A stretch of 64,000 nt of DNA from Eriocheir sinensis (GCF_024679095.1 NC_066522.1:9231114-9295113), one strand, 5' to 3'; positions 27,698 through 38,934 are shown, counted from the first letter of the stretch. Made by a program: numbers and translations. The notes: a model not told the origin generated them from the sequence alone.

Positions 27698-28420
27698 TAT
27701 ATACCTTGAAAGAAGTCCCATAGATTAGTTAGGCAGGAACGCTTGTTTCTGAAACCGTGCTGGGTGTCGGAAATTATATTATTGTCTTCTAGAAACTGGA
27801 CAAGTTTGTCTCTAATAATCTTCTCGAGTATTTTGCCAGCTACTGATGTCAGACATATGGGCCTGTTGTTTAATGTTACGCTTTTGTCTCCTTTTTTGAA
27901 AACCGGGGTGATGTTCGCCATCTTCCAGTCTCCTGGGACCTTTTTCAGTTGAACTGACCGGTTGAATATTTAGTGAGCGGCCGAAGTATTTGCTGTTTAA
28001 GTTCTTTTAATAACCGCGGGGACAAAGTGTCGGGTCCCGTTGACTTGTTCGTGTCGAGTTTGTCCAAGTACTTTTTTCACTTCTTTGTCGCATATTGTGT
28101 CAATATCCAGGGGTGTGATCCCCCTCGACGGGTCAGGGCCGTCGGGAATGATTTCGATGTCCTCGACTGTGAATACGGATGCGTAGTTACTGTTGATGAT
28201 TTTAGCCATGTGTTTACTGTCCTGGGTTAGAGATCAGATCTCATCTGCTAAGGGACCAATATTGGATTTTACTTTCTTTTTTGTCCTGATGTATGTGAAT
28301 TTTTTTTGGTTAGTCTTGATTTCGCGCGCTATTTGTTTTTCATGGTTGCGTTTACTACTCCGAATAAGGGTGCAACAAGCTCTGAGGCTGCTGTGGTACT
28401 GTGTACGGGCTTCGGCCTTG
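27698..28420 (-). pseudogene. LINE-B copy 1, RT N-terminal half
   Basis: Minus strand reads RSSKRNHEKQIAREIKTN (about 28330-28385), NYASVFTVEDIEIIP (about 28150), then, after frameshifts, MANITPVFKKGDKSVTLNNR (about 27862-27921), LTSVAGKILEKIIRDKL and TQHGFRNKRSCLTNL. The frame then runs into the mariner terminal repeat. RT blocks 1-3 are recognisable and the catalytic KAFDKVPHERLL block lies on the other side of the insertion. Confidence 0.88.
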
Positions 28421-28435
28421 AGAAGGAGGATACGG

Positions 28436-30060
<1,625 letters not shown>

Positions 30061-30205
30061 ACCAGCGAGGGGGGAATAAACTAGGTCGTTTCTGAGGAAC
30101 GAGGTAGAAGAAGATAAGGAAGAAGAAGTAGAAGAAGAAGAAGAATGTTTGATAGAAGATGGTGAAGATGGAGGGGGATGAATAGGAGAAACAGAGATAA
30201 CGCAG

Positions 30206-30252
<47 letters not shown>

Positions 30253-31230
30253 TGGACTGCATGGTAGAAGAAAAAAAAAAAAAAAAGGTGGTGGAATGAA
30301 GAAGTAAAGGAGGAAAAGGAAGAAGAGAAGACGAGGGAAGAGGAGGAGGAACGACACTGAATGAGTAGGCAATATTCCACAAGGCTGAGCAACACAAAAG
30401 AAGGTGAGAAAGACGAGGCGAAAAAAATGGAAGAAAGAAAGTGAGAAAAAAAAGCCAGGCGATGTGAAAAGAAACTCTGCAGATAAATTACAAAAAAAAA
30501 GGAAAAAGAGGGAGGAAGAACCTTTTTATAGCATCATAGAAAACATAGATTTAAAAAAGAAGTCATGCAGTGAGAGAACAGTGCATTATGTTGATGAAGT
30601 AATAATGGCAACGAGGTGGTAATAGAAGCCACAGTAATAACAGCAGAAAAAGAGCAGAAGAAGCAAAAGCAGTACTGAATGAGGTACAAAAAAAAATACA
30701 AAAGAGAGAGGAGGAATTTTGAAGCACCGAAAAAATAAAGTTAAAAAAGAAGCACTAAGGTGAGGCAATACATTATGTTGATGAAATAACGAAGGCATTT
30801 TGGTGGTAGTAGCTGCCACAGGAACACCAACGATAATATAGCAGCAGAAAAAGCAACAGCGATAGTGAATGCTGAATAGAAATAATAAATGAGGAGATGA
30901 AAGCCTCTGACGGAGTTCAAAAAGCCACGGAACACGGAGAGGAGCAAAAAGGTGATGAGGTAGTGGAGAAAGAAGTGAAGCATGAAAGGATAAAAAGAAT
31001 GACTGAGGAGAAGAAAATATCGTGGAAAGGAGAAGGAAGAGGAAGGATATTGAGTGAAGGAAGAGCCTCTGAGACGGTGAAGGAAGAGAAGGATGATACT
31101 AACGAGAAATAGAACAGGAAGGAGACGAAAGAGGATGATTAGGAGGCGGAGAAGAAAAAGAAGGAGGAAAAGCAAGAAAAGTACGAGGCGGAGGAGTAGG
31201 AGGTAAGATGAAGCGGCGGTCTATTAATTT
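30061..31230 (+). repeat. Purine-rich tract with a ~187 bp imperfect duplication
   Basis: A/G-rich on the + strand, with (AC)n at 30209-30249. The phrase CATTATGTTGATGAA recurs at 30584 and 30771, and surrounding sequence aligns over about 150 bp (TTAAAAAAGAAG before it, GCAGCAGAAAAAG-like after it). Coding frames are low-complexity only. Confidence 0.65.
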
Positions 31231-31987
31231 TTACAGTAATCAAGACAAAGCTATTTTTGAGTTCTTTATTAGGCTAAAAGAGGTTTATAATGTGTTGTTA
31301 TCAGTTACGTTGGCTCACTATTCTTCTTTTATCCATTTTTCTTTTATATTTTCTTGCGTCGTATGTTGTGTTTTTAGCTATTAATTTTTTCACTTCTTTG
31401 GGATCTATTTTTCTGTATGTTCACTTTCGTCTATTTTTTTTCCTAAAGGTCTTTTATACGCTAATTTTCTGTCCCTTTTGTTGTCTTACGTTTCACTCCT
31501 GCTTTCTTTGTTTCCTCACCTTCTCATTATCTTACTGCCTTTTAGTCTTCGCTTACTCATCCTGTCTTCGATTTTTTTTTATTCAGAGGTGTTTTAGTAT
31601 ATTTTCATTCTTTTCACTCTCTCATTCTTCCTCCGTCATACGTTTTCCACTTCCCTACTTTCGATTTTTATTCCTATCGTTTCCCTTTCCTGAATCCGCG
31701 AGGGGAAAAGGACAGGACGTGGAAATGAACTGCGGAACCTAATGGACGTTGTTGTTAAAGTAATCTGCTTTGTTAGTGTTTTCTTTTCTTCCTTTTTTTT
31801 TTTTTTTTTCTTAGATATTTTTTACAATTCTTTTTCTTACTGCCTGATGGTGCACATATATTTTTTTCTTTTAGGTTTTAATTACCAATATTGCTTTAAT
31901 TACTGTTATCAAGCTGCCACGTGTACATCAGATTAAAATATATATATATATATATAAAATAAACATACAAAAAAGCGACAAAAATGA
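31231..31987. other. T-rich stretch without recognised gene
   Basis: Phe/Leu-rich frames reflect T-rich composition. A short (TA)n lies at about 31938-31956, just outside the left inverted arm. Confidence 0.55.
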
Positions 31988-32026
31988 CAGATAACATAGG
32001 TACAAACATTATTAGACAAAAAAAAT

Positions 32027-32089
<63 letters not shown>

Positions 32090-32258
32090 GTAAGAATAAA
32101 ATTACTTACTATGTCGTTCTTCAGACGAGACACTGGTAATGGATATCACATCCTTCAGAAGTGTGATGTGTTCACCGGTAGACTTGGGAGTTTCTGGAAC
32201 ATCCCCACCTCACCACCAACATCCGCTGAAATGACAAGAAATATATATATATATTTTT

Positions 32259-32339
<81 letters not shown>

Positions 32340-33275
32340 CGGATATCTCACCTCCGTTTCTGGGATGTGATGTGTTATCCAGGATGTGTTATCCATGGCT
32401 TCAACTTCTAATGCGGCTTGACCCATTATCTGATCGTCAACATCGTCAGCATGAAGAGTTGCTGTTGTTGTTGTAAGTTCATGACCTTCCTCCATGATGC
32501 TCCTCTCGCAACGTTAGGGGACTGACTAAGCCACCGGGGTTATTTGGGGCATATGCACACTACCACAAGCCTTTTCTTCTTCCGAGGCTACCCCAGGTTA
32601 TAGGGGACACGCCCACATGTATGCAAACACGCGCGCACATGCCCAAAACCACAAGCCATTCTTCTTCCGAACAATAGGAAGGCGTGAACAAACTCACCAG
32701 AATCCTGTTCTTAACTACATATAACTACACACACGCCATAAAATGAATAAGCTATATACTACTTCTCTACATTTTTTACACATAGGAAAGCGTGAACAAA
32801 CTCACACCACGAAAAAAAAACAGGCGCACACTACCACAAGCCTTTTCTTCTTCAGGGGACACGCACATGTATGCAAACACGCACATGCCCAAAACCACAA
32901 GCCATTCTTCTTCCGAACAATAGGAAGGCGTGAACAAACTCACACCCACCCGGTCACGTCGCACGAAAAACAACAACAACATAATCCTGTTCTTAATAAC
33001 TACATATAACTACACACACGCCATAAATGAATAAGCTACATGCTACTTCTCTACATTTTTACATAGGAAAGCGTGAACAAACTCACGCCCATCCGGTCAC
33101 GTCGCACGAAAAAAAAACCTTGTTCTTAATAACTACATATAAATGCACACACACACACACCATAAATGAATAAGCCACATGCTACTTCCGAACAATAGGA
33201 AGGCGTGAACAAACTCACACCCACCCGGTCACGTCGCACGAAAAAAAACAACAACATAATCCTGTTCTTAATAAA
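31988..33275 (-). repeat. Left arm of a long inverted repeat
   Basis: The reverse complement aligns with 35155-36965. Outermost is GTCTAATAATGTTT, followed inward by a (GA)n tract, TAGTAAGTA, TCTCGTCTGAAGAACGA, the second exon with its TTTCAG acceptor, a (GT)n intron, the first exon with ATG at about 32495, CCTAACGTTGCGAGAGGAGC, and then tandem subrepeats with CCGGTCACGTCGCACG at 32950, 33093 and 33225. It is shorter than the right arm through fewer subrepeats and indels. Identity in unique parts looks above 90%. The inner junction at about 33275 cuts into the pX-like gene. Confidence 0.9.
32031..32337. repeat. (CT)n and (AC)n microsatellites in the left arm introns
   Basis: (CT)n at 32031-32086 and (AC)n at 32262-32337 sit in the positions of the two introns of the duplicated gene. 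Matching (GA)n and (GT)n tracts occupy the right arm introns. Confidence 0.9.
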
Positions 33276-33413
33276 CACATAAGGAAACTCGCCAACAAGG
33301 GGGTAAGTACACTAAAAAAAAAAAAACTACTGAGAACGCAGCGGGGCGGCGCTATACTCTCTGTGCTGTTACCTCTGGCAGCTAGTGTCATAACTGGTCT
33401 TTTAACAAAATGA
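33276..33413 (+). pseudogene. pX-like small basic/hydrophobic virus-type protein, N-terminally truncated
   Basis: A + frame open from the left-arm junction to TGA 33411-33413. It reads IRKLANKGVSTLKKKK (basic), then RGGAILSVLLPLAASVITGL near the C-terminus (Gly-Gly then a hydrophobic segment). This basic-then-GG-then-hydrophobic layout is that of the small pX/mu-like core proteins of adenoviruses and Maverick/Polinton elements; the match is by pattern only. It has no ATG because the inverted arm replaces its start. Its stop overlaps the next start codon as ATGA (33410-33413), as in compact viral gene clusters. A 13-base A run (33314-33326) sits in the frame. Confidence 0.5.
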
Positions 33414-34070
33414 AGGAATATTGTCTCATCCCGAAATCAACAGCAGAACAATTTTTACTCAAGTCTTCTACGGGGAGCCGTAACATAAAACGAAACAGAA
33501 AGACGGACGAGGAAAAAAACCGTTGTCGGGTTCGACGGTCAAGGCGTCAACTGCATTAAAAATATAAAGAGACGCGCTGCAAGATGTATTAACCCCAAAC
33601 AACCACCCGCCATCTATAGCGGCCATAGGTCCTCGCACGACGTTCCCCACCAATACTATCGATTCGAAACCTGCCATAGATAACAGGATTGATGTTAGAA
33701 TGAAAGCAGCTCAAAGGGATTACGCCAAAGCTTTCTTAGCTCTCATGAAACATACTCCAGGAATTACATGGGATACAAACGGAAATCTTTGAGCCCCATT
33801 AATAATTTTAACGTCATTGATATATTGCAAACCTTAAGTGACGTCAACAGCAAATTAGGCTTCAAAGCTGATGATATACCATTTATTAAAATGCTTTTCC
33901 ACAACACAAACTTAGATCCCTCATTTATACGCAATAATAAGGCAAGGAAGCAACTGTTTGGAGGAGGTGGGGATATGACGTGGGAGAATTATCGCGGGGT
34001 GGGATATAGACACTTGTGTGACCTCGCAGGACAGGGAGACGCGAGAATTAATATATATTTTTCTATAAAC
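33410..34070 (+). pseudogene. Virus-like protein starting MKEYCLIP, frameshifted
   Basis: ATG 33410 opens MKEYCLIPKSTAEQFLLKSS and stops at 33557. After a shift the same protein appears to continue as ALQDVLTPNNHPPS, TIDSKPAIDNRIDVRMKAAQ and GITWDTNGNL, which stops at TGA 33790. A second shift near 33785 leads into SPINNFNVIDILQTLSDVNS, KADDIPFIKMLFH and NNKARKQLFGGGGDMTW. A short start of the form MK-Y-LIP and a late 'IxWDxxGNL' segment are features I associate with a conserved structural/accessory protein adjacent to pX in Polinton-like elements. This is recollection of pattern and needs a profile search. The final frame runs without a stop into the macro-like protein, so the boundary at 34070 is a choice. 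Confidence 0.45.
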
Positions 34071-34789
34071 ATGTCAGACTATCCCATCATTCCTGTGAAG
34101 GGGCGAATGACCGATCGCCAGTTCATTGACGACAGTGTGTGTTTAGTAGCCACCATCAACGCCAGCAGTTTTAAACTTAGCGGTATAGCCAAGGACTTGG
34201 CTGAAGTGTATGGCTATGCTAATCTCTTTGAAAATCGGAAACAACTTTATAATTTGGCTATGCTAATCTCTTTGAAAATCGGAAACAACTTTATAATTTG
34301 AACAGAGTCGTTTGGAGTGACAGACCGAATGTGGGGTCGCTGGTAGTGAAGGAACCACCTACGGAATCAAATTATCCCATTGTGGTGGGTATGGTGACTC
34401 AATTTTGTCAGGGTGAATCTGTAGAATATAATGACGTGTCAAGATATTTTATTGAAACCAGCAGAGATATGCATTATGTGAACGGTTTAATGTCGGACAC
34501 CAAGCAAAGCAGACGCGATAATTTTAAATGTTGCCTCAATGAGCTAGGTGATTATGTAAAGCAGAAAAAAAACATTCGAAAAGTCATTTTTCCTACCGGC
34601 GTAGGACGAAGGGGAAAGATGGATCATGAATGGAACGTGGCCTACTTGAAGGAGCTAAGATCTTTTGCCCACCAACTAGATTTGAATAACGTTAAGGTAA
34701 TGCTCTTGGGGCAGGAAGAGGGGACGAAGAATCTCCCCGCGAAAGCCTCAACTGCCGGGGATGGGCGACAGACACAAACCACTGTGTAG
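34071..34789 (+). pseudogene. Macro-domain-like (ADP-ribose-binding type) protein, split by a 44 bp tandem duplication
   Basis: A candidate start ATG lies at 34071, just after an AT-rich stretch (TTAATATATATTTTTCTATA). The N-terminal part reads DSVCLVATINASSFKLSGIA, resembling the first strand, Asn and glycine loop of macro domains. The frame is lost where a 44 bp segment is directly repeated (34211-34254 and 34255-34298); the first part ends at TGA 34299. The second part, in another frame, has YPIVVGMVTQFCQGESVEYN, then VIFPTGVGRRGKMDHEWN, a late 'FP-x-G-x-G' loop, and ends at TAG 34787. Viral and cellular macro domains bind or remove ADP-ribose. The C-terminal ~25 residues lie over a junction with the protease gene and are probably foreign. 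Domain call is moderate; no catalytic claim is made. Confidence 0.45.
34211..34298 (+). repeat. 44 bp exact tandem duplication breaking the macro-like gene
   Basis: TGGCTATGCTAATCTCTTTG and the following 24 bases occur twice in direct succession. Because 44 is not a multiple of three, the reading frame shifts. Confidence 0.93.
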
Positions 34790-35145
34790 CTATAAAAATT
34801 ACGTACGCCCTGACCCCATCATTATATTCTAAGTACTTTCGAAGTTTCTTAAATAAGCATAAAGATTATCCTGTTTTTAAATTTGCCACAAGATTACAGT
34901 CGGACAAAACTCTGGTGTGTGGCGTGTATTGCATTCAATTCGTATACTTATGTAATAAAATAGGCTTAGAGAGGACTAGTCAGTTTTTGAAAGATAATTA
35001 TGATTTAGGAAATTTTTTGAAGAATGACAGAAAGGTGTTAACATATGCTTATAGAATGTTTAAAATGCCCCCATGTATAAAAACATTTTGTCAATCTAGT
35101 CAAGGACTGACTTACAAGCATTGTATTTCTAAGATATGTGGCTAA
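34750..35145 (+). pseudogene. Adenovirus/Polinton-type cysteine protease, N-terminally truncated
   Basis: A + frame ending at TAA 35143-35145 contains TDTNHCVAIKI (His block, His codon 34780-34782) and, about 50 residues on, LQSDKTLVCGVYCIQFVYLC (Cys block near 34905-34960). FLKNDRKVLTYAYRMF follows. The spacing and CGxYCI block match the adenain-like C5/ULP-fold proteases that process capsid proteins in adenoviruses and Mavericks. The sequence between VAIKI and the following TYALTPSLYSKYF is short, and no aspartate or glutamate sits at the usual third catalytic position, so a small deletion is likely. Sequence before about 34750 is not recognisable protease, so the N-terminus is missing. It is probably inactive, but the C-terminal frame is uninterrupted. 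Confidence 0.65.
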
Positions 35146-35229
35146 CTTATTAAATGCTACAATGTGCGTGTGTGTGTGTAAAAAATGTAGAGCAGTAGCA
35201 TGTGGCTTATTCATTTATGGCGTGTGTGT

Positions 35230-35364
35230 GCATTTATATGTAGTTATTAAGAACAAGGATTCTGTTTTTTTTTTCGTGCGACGTGACCGGATGGGCGTGA
35301 GTTTGTTCACGCTTTCCTATGTGTAAAAAATGTAGAGAAGTAGTATGTAGCTTATTCATTTATG

Positions 35365-35414
<50 letters not shown>

Positions 35415-36130
35415 AATTATATGTAGTTATTAAGAACAGGATTATGTTGTTGTTGTTTTTTTTCGTGCGACGTGACCGGGTGGGTGTGAGTTTGTTCACG
35501 CCTTCCTATTGTTCGGAAGTAGCATGTGGCTTATTCATTTATGGTGTGTGTGTGTGTGTGCATTTATATGTAGTTATTAAGAACAAGGATTCTGTTTTTT
35601 TTTTTTTTTTTTCGTGCGACGTGACCGGATGGGCGTGAGTTTGTTCACGCTTTCCTATGTGTAAAAAAATGTAGAGAAGTAGCATGTAGCTTATTCATTT
35701 ATGGCGTGTGTGTGTAGTTATATGTAGTTATTAAGAACAGGATTATGTTTTTTTTTTCGTGCGACGTGACCGGGTGGGTGTGAGTTTGTTCACGCTTTCC
35801 TATTGTTCGGAAGAATAATGGCTTGTGGTTTTGGGCATGTGCGCGTGTTTGCATACATGTGTGCGTGTCCCCTATAACCTGGGGTAGCCTCGGAAGAAGA
35901 AAAGGCTTGTGGTAGTGTGCGCCTGTTTTTTTTTTCGTGCGACGTGACCGGTGGGTGTGAGTTTGTTCACGCTTTCCTATGTGTAAAAATGTAGAAGTAG
36001 TATATAGCTTATTCATTTATGGCGTGTGTGTAGTTATATGTAGTTATTAAGAACAGGATTCTGTTTTTTTTTCGTGCGACGTGACCGGGTGGGTGTGAGT
36101 TTGTTCACGCCTTCCTATTGTTCGGAAGAA
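35230..36130 (+). repeat. ~150 bp tandem subrepeats with a short perfect dyad
   Basis: CGTGCGACGTGACCGG occurs at 35275, 35464, 35613, 35758, 35936 and 36073, each preceded by a T run and TTAAGAACA(A)GGATT. It is followed by a GTGAGTTTGTTCAC block. Where the unit reads GGGCGTGAG, the arms GCGTGA and TCACGC flank a 6 base loop. Units also carry TAGCTTATTCATTTATGG(C/T)GTGTG. Spacing is 137-189 bp. They recall the 'homologous region' repeats of some large invertebrate DNA viruses, but no function is shown. Confidence 0.85.
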
Positions 36131-36271
36131 GAATGGCTTGTGGTTTTGGGCATGTGCGCGCGTGTTTGCATACATGTGTGGGCGTGTCCCCTATAACCTG
36201 GGGTAGCCTCGGAAGAAGAAAAGGCTTGTGGTAGTGTGCGCATATGCCCCAAATAACCCCGGGTGGCTTAG

Positions 36272-36276
36272 TCAGT
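36272..36276 (+). promoter_or_regulatory. Candidate arthropod initiator TCAGT
   Basis: TCAGT matches the arthropod Inr consensus and lies 25 bp before the ATG at 36301. The same block is conserved in the left arm at the mirrored place. No TATA box was found at -30. Confidence 0.3.
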
Positions 36277-36300
36277 CCCTAACGTTGCGAGAGGAGCATC

Positions 36301-36533
36301 ATGGAGGAAGTCTTCGCCGTCATGAACTTACAACAACAACAGCCCCACGCTGCCGCTGCAACTCTTCATGCTGACGATGTTGACGATCAGATAATGGGTC
36401 AAGCCGCATTAGAAGTTGAAGCCATGGATAACACATCCCAAGCTGAAGCCGTGGATAACACATCACATCCCAGAAACAGAGGTGAGATATCCGCCTCTTG
36501 TATTTTTTTTCTGCGCGCACAAGCGCTGGTGTG

Positions 36534-36586
<53 letters not shown>

Positions 36587-36867
36587 AAAAAAATTTTTAT
36601 ATATATTTCTTGTCATTTCAGCGGATGTTGGTGGTGGTGAGGCGGGGGATGTTCCAGAAACTCCCAAGTCTACTGAACACATCACGGGCGAGTCATTGGG
36701 CAACAACAACCGCGGCGCGTTGGGAGGTGTTGGTAAAATGGGGCGGCGCGTGCTGAGAGAGGGCTTCTGCGACTTCTGAAGGATGTGATATTTCCATTAC
36801 CAGTGTCTCGTCTGAAGAACGACCCACCGGCCAGCGTAACGCATAGTAAGTATTTTTATTCTTACAA

Positions 36868-36925
<58 letters not shown>

Positions 36926-37563
36926 TTGATTTTTTTTTTTTTTTTTGGTCTAATAATGTTTCTATCTTTTCATAAGTCTACGGCAACAACAACAGACACG
37001 CTTCGGTGATGGTGTGTCTTGACTCCGTCGGGCGCTGAATCGCGAGCGGCGGCGAAGTCGTCTGCAGCAAAAAGATCATGAAATGCGTCAATCACGACTG
37101 GAAAAAAAAATGCAGCATATGGCGGAAGTGTTGCGGCAGCTCCAGCAGCAGGAGACGCACCAGAGACGACAAGATCGCGACCGGGGACAAGAACGGCGGC
37201 GAAGAATGACAAAGAATAATATGCCGAAGCAGCAAGAACACCGGGACCCAAGACTGTCTCAGAAGAGCCTCCATAAAGTTGGGAGAAAAACAGGTGGCCA
37301 AACGTCAGGCGGGTCTCTTCTCCTCAGCGGCGGCGTACGGTCGGGGAAAACCAATGAAAAAAAATCTCTCTGTGACCAAGAAACTCGTCTTTGAAGACCC
37401 ACCAGCGCGGCGTGCAGCAGCAGCAGCGGCCGCTGGAGAAAATCTCGCGCCACAACCGGGCCCTTCCAATGCGGCTCGTGCGGACGAAACAAATGAAAGC
37501 TTCTCAAGCACTGACCTTCCTTCAGCTTTCAATTCTTTGAATTTTCTCATAGCATGGACGTGA
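36301..37563 (+). pseudogene. Spliced gene of unknown function (three exons), frame-disrupted
   Basis: Exon 1 (36301-36481) starts MEEVFAVMNLQQQQPHAAAA and encodes 60 acidic/Gln-rich residues. It ends at a GTGAGA donor. Intron 1 holds (GT)n and ends TTTCTTGTCATTTCAG at 36621; joining keeps the frame into ADVGGGEAGDVPETPKSTEH. Exon 2 continues to a GTAAGTATT donor at about 36845, although an insertion shifts its frame and gives TGA 36777-36779. Intron 2 holds (GA)n and a T run and ends TTTCATAAG at about 36977. Exon 3 has Arg/Gln-rich coiled-coil text (RLEKKMQHMAEVLRQLQQQE near 37100, several frames) and a late frame VTKKLVFEDPPARRAAAAAA ending at TGA 37561. A partial second copy lies in the left arm. 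I do not recognise the family. Confidence 0.45.
36529..36922. repeat. (GT)n and (GA)n microsatellites in the right arm introns
   Basis: (GT)n at about 36529-36584 in intron 1 and (GA)n at about 36869-36922 in intron 2. They are in the same positions as the left-arm tracts, so they predate the inverted duplication. Confidence 0.92.
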
Positions 37564-37720
37564 ATAATATTATAAATGTTCTTGATGAGAGTCCTATATT
37601 TAGTGCTTAGCAATTTTTTATATAATATGTACTCGCTCTGTGTGTATTATTTTTATATATATGTACTTGTGTTGTGTATTTTTTCTTCATTTTTTTATGG
37701 CGAATGTGTATTTTGTTTTA

Positions 37721-38036
37721 GGCTTAGCATGTATTTAGTCTGGATTAAGCAAGAACAAATTAGCCTGGATTAAGAAAGAACAAATAAAATAGACTAGTAG
37801 GCTTAGCATGTATTTAGTCTGGATTAAGAAAGAACAAATTAGCCTGGATTAAGAAAGAACAAATAAAATAGACTAGTAGGCTTAGCATGTATTTAGTCTG
37901 GATTAAGCAAGAACAAATTAGCCTGGATTAAGAAAGAACAAATAAAATAGACTAGTAGGCATAGCATGTATTTAGTCTGGATTAAGAAAGAACAAATTAG
38001 CCTGGATTAAGAAAGAACAAATAAAATAGACTAGAT
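37721..38036 (+). repeat. 79 bp tandem repeat, four units
   Basis: Units begin GGCTTAGCATGTATTTAGTC at 37721, 37800, 37879 and (as GGCATAGC) 37958, exact 79 bp period with few substitutions. Each unit contains two CTGGATTAAG(A/C)AAGAACAAA sub-units, so a ~27 bp repeat nests inside. It lies just after the spliced gene. Confidence 0.95.
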
Positions 38037-38170
38037 TAAGGTAATATAATAACTTGTCATACCATTTTTCCACTATATTTCAATAAAAATGTATAAAATC
38101 TACTTTTCCCGTTCCTACCCCTCACTGAAAAGACAATCGATATAACTCCAGTCAATATGAAAATCAACAG

Positions 38171-38398
38171 TAACACACGCACGCATATGCTGGCAAACTG
38201 AAAAATCAATAGCGGGTAGAGGGAGGGGTAGTGGTACCCTCAGACTGACCATCAAGCCACCGCTCGCGAGGGGTAGGGCATAGAGGGGGGACACGCACAC
38301 ACATGCTGGCAAACTGGAAAAAATCAATAGCGGAGAGGAGAGGGAGGGAAAGGTAGCCACAGGCCTCCGCCCAACAAGGCACCGCTCGCGCTAACCGA
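38171..38398 (+). repeat. ~115 bp duplication
   Basis: ACACGCAC...CATGCTGGCAAACTGG and AATCAATAGCGG appear near 38176 and again near 38290, each followed by a GGGAGG stretch and ACCGCTCGCG. Confidence 0.75.
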
Positions 38399-38818
38399 TC
38401 CCCGGCAGGAGGGTGACGCCCGGCACGGTGCGAAAGGACCGATCCCCGGCAGGAGGGTGACGCCCGGCACGGTGCGAAAGGACGCCCCTAGCCGATCCCC
38501 GGCACTGGGGCGAAAGGACGCCCGGCACGGCGCGAAAGGACCGATCCCCGGCAGGAGGGCGACGCCCGGCACGGTGCGAAAGGACCGATCCCCGGCAGGA
38601 GGGTGACGCCCGGCACGGCGCGAAAGGACGCCCCTAACCGATCCCTGAACAAGGCACCGCTCGCGCTAACCGATCCCCGGCAGGAGGGCGCGAAAGGACG
38701 AACCGATCACCCGAACACGTCACCGCTCGCGCTAACCGATCCCCGGCAGGAGGGCGACGCCCCGGCACGGCGCGAAAGGACGCCCCTAACCAATCCCCGG
38801 CAGGAGGGTGACGCTCAG
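38395..38818 (+). repeat. GC-rich 44 bp minisatellite
   Basis: The 44 bp unit begins CCGATCCCCGGCAGGAGGGT and continues GACGCCCGGCACGGTGCGAA. Full and partial units follow one another, with inserted GACGCCCCTAACC and CACCGCTCGCGCTAACC phrases giving higher-order structure. It is strikingly GC- and CpG-rich within an AT-rich window. Frames in it are repeat translations. Confidence 0.9.
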
Positions 38819-38934
38819 GCCTCCGGGGAGACACGATGGCGTGGACGGTGGTGGGTGTTTGGGGTGGGGTGGGTGGGGGGGGAATGGTCACTTTGGGTAG
38901 GTTTGTGACCACTCCCGGTTGGGTAGTGAGGTCC

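Larger units (their letters stand above)
25101..28420 (-). mobile_element. LINE-B copy 1: 5'-truncated CR1-like LINE split by a mariner-like element
   Basis: Homologous, minus strand, to the longer copy at 51721-56990. It spans from the C-terminal linker after the endonuclease to the 3' UTR, about 1.94 kb of LINE when the 1379 bp insertion is discounted. Its 3' end carries one CATGGAAA unit (+ strand) and abuts (GGA)n. Its truncated 5' end also abuts GGA-rich DNA at 28430. No ORF1 or endonuclease is present. The RT frame is broken by several frameshifts. Confidence 0.9.
35155..36965 (+). repeat. Right arm of a long inverted repeat
   Basis: Partner of 31988-33275. From the centre outward it has six subrepeat units, the CCCTAACGTTGCGAGAGGAG promoter-proximal block, exon 1, a (GT)n intron, exon 2, a (GA)n intron and GTCTAATAATGTTT. 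It is about 520 bp longer than the left arm, mainly from extra subrepeats and an ~85 bp GC-rich insertion in exon 2 (about 36687-36772). Confidence 0.9.

Noticed and set aside
35230..36130. Regularly spaced repeats considered as a CRISPR array
   Set aside because: Spacing is irregular (137-189 bp), the intervals are themselves repeated rather than unique, and the genome is eukaryotic.
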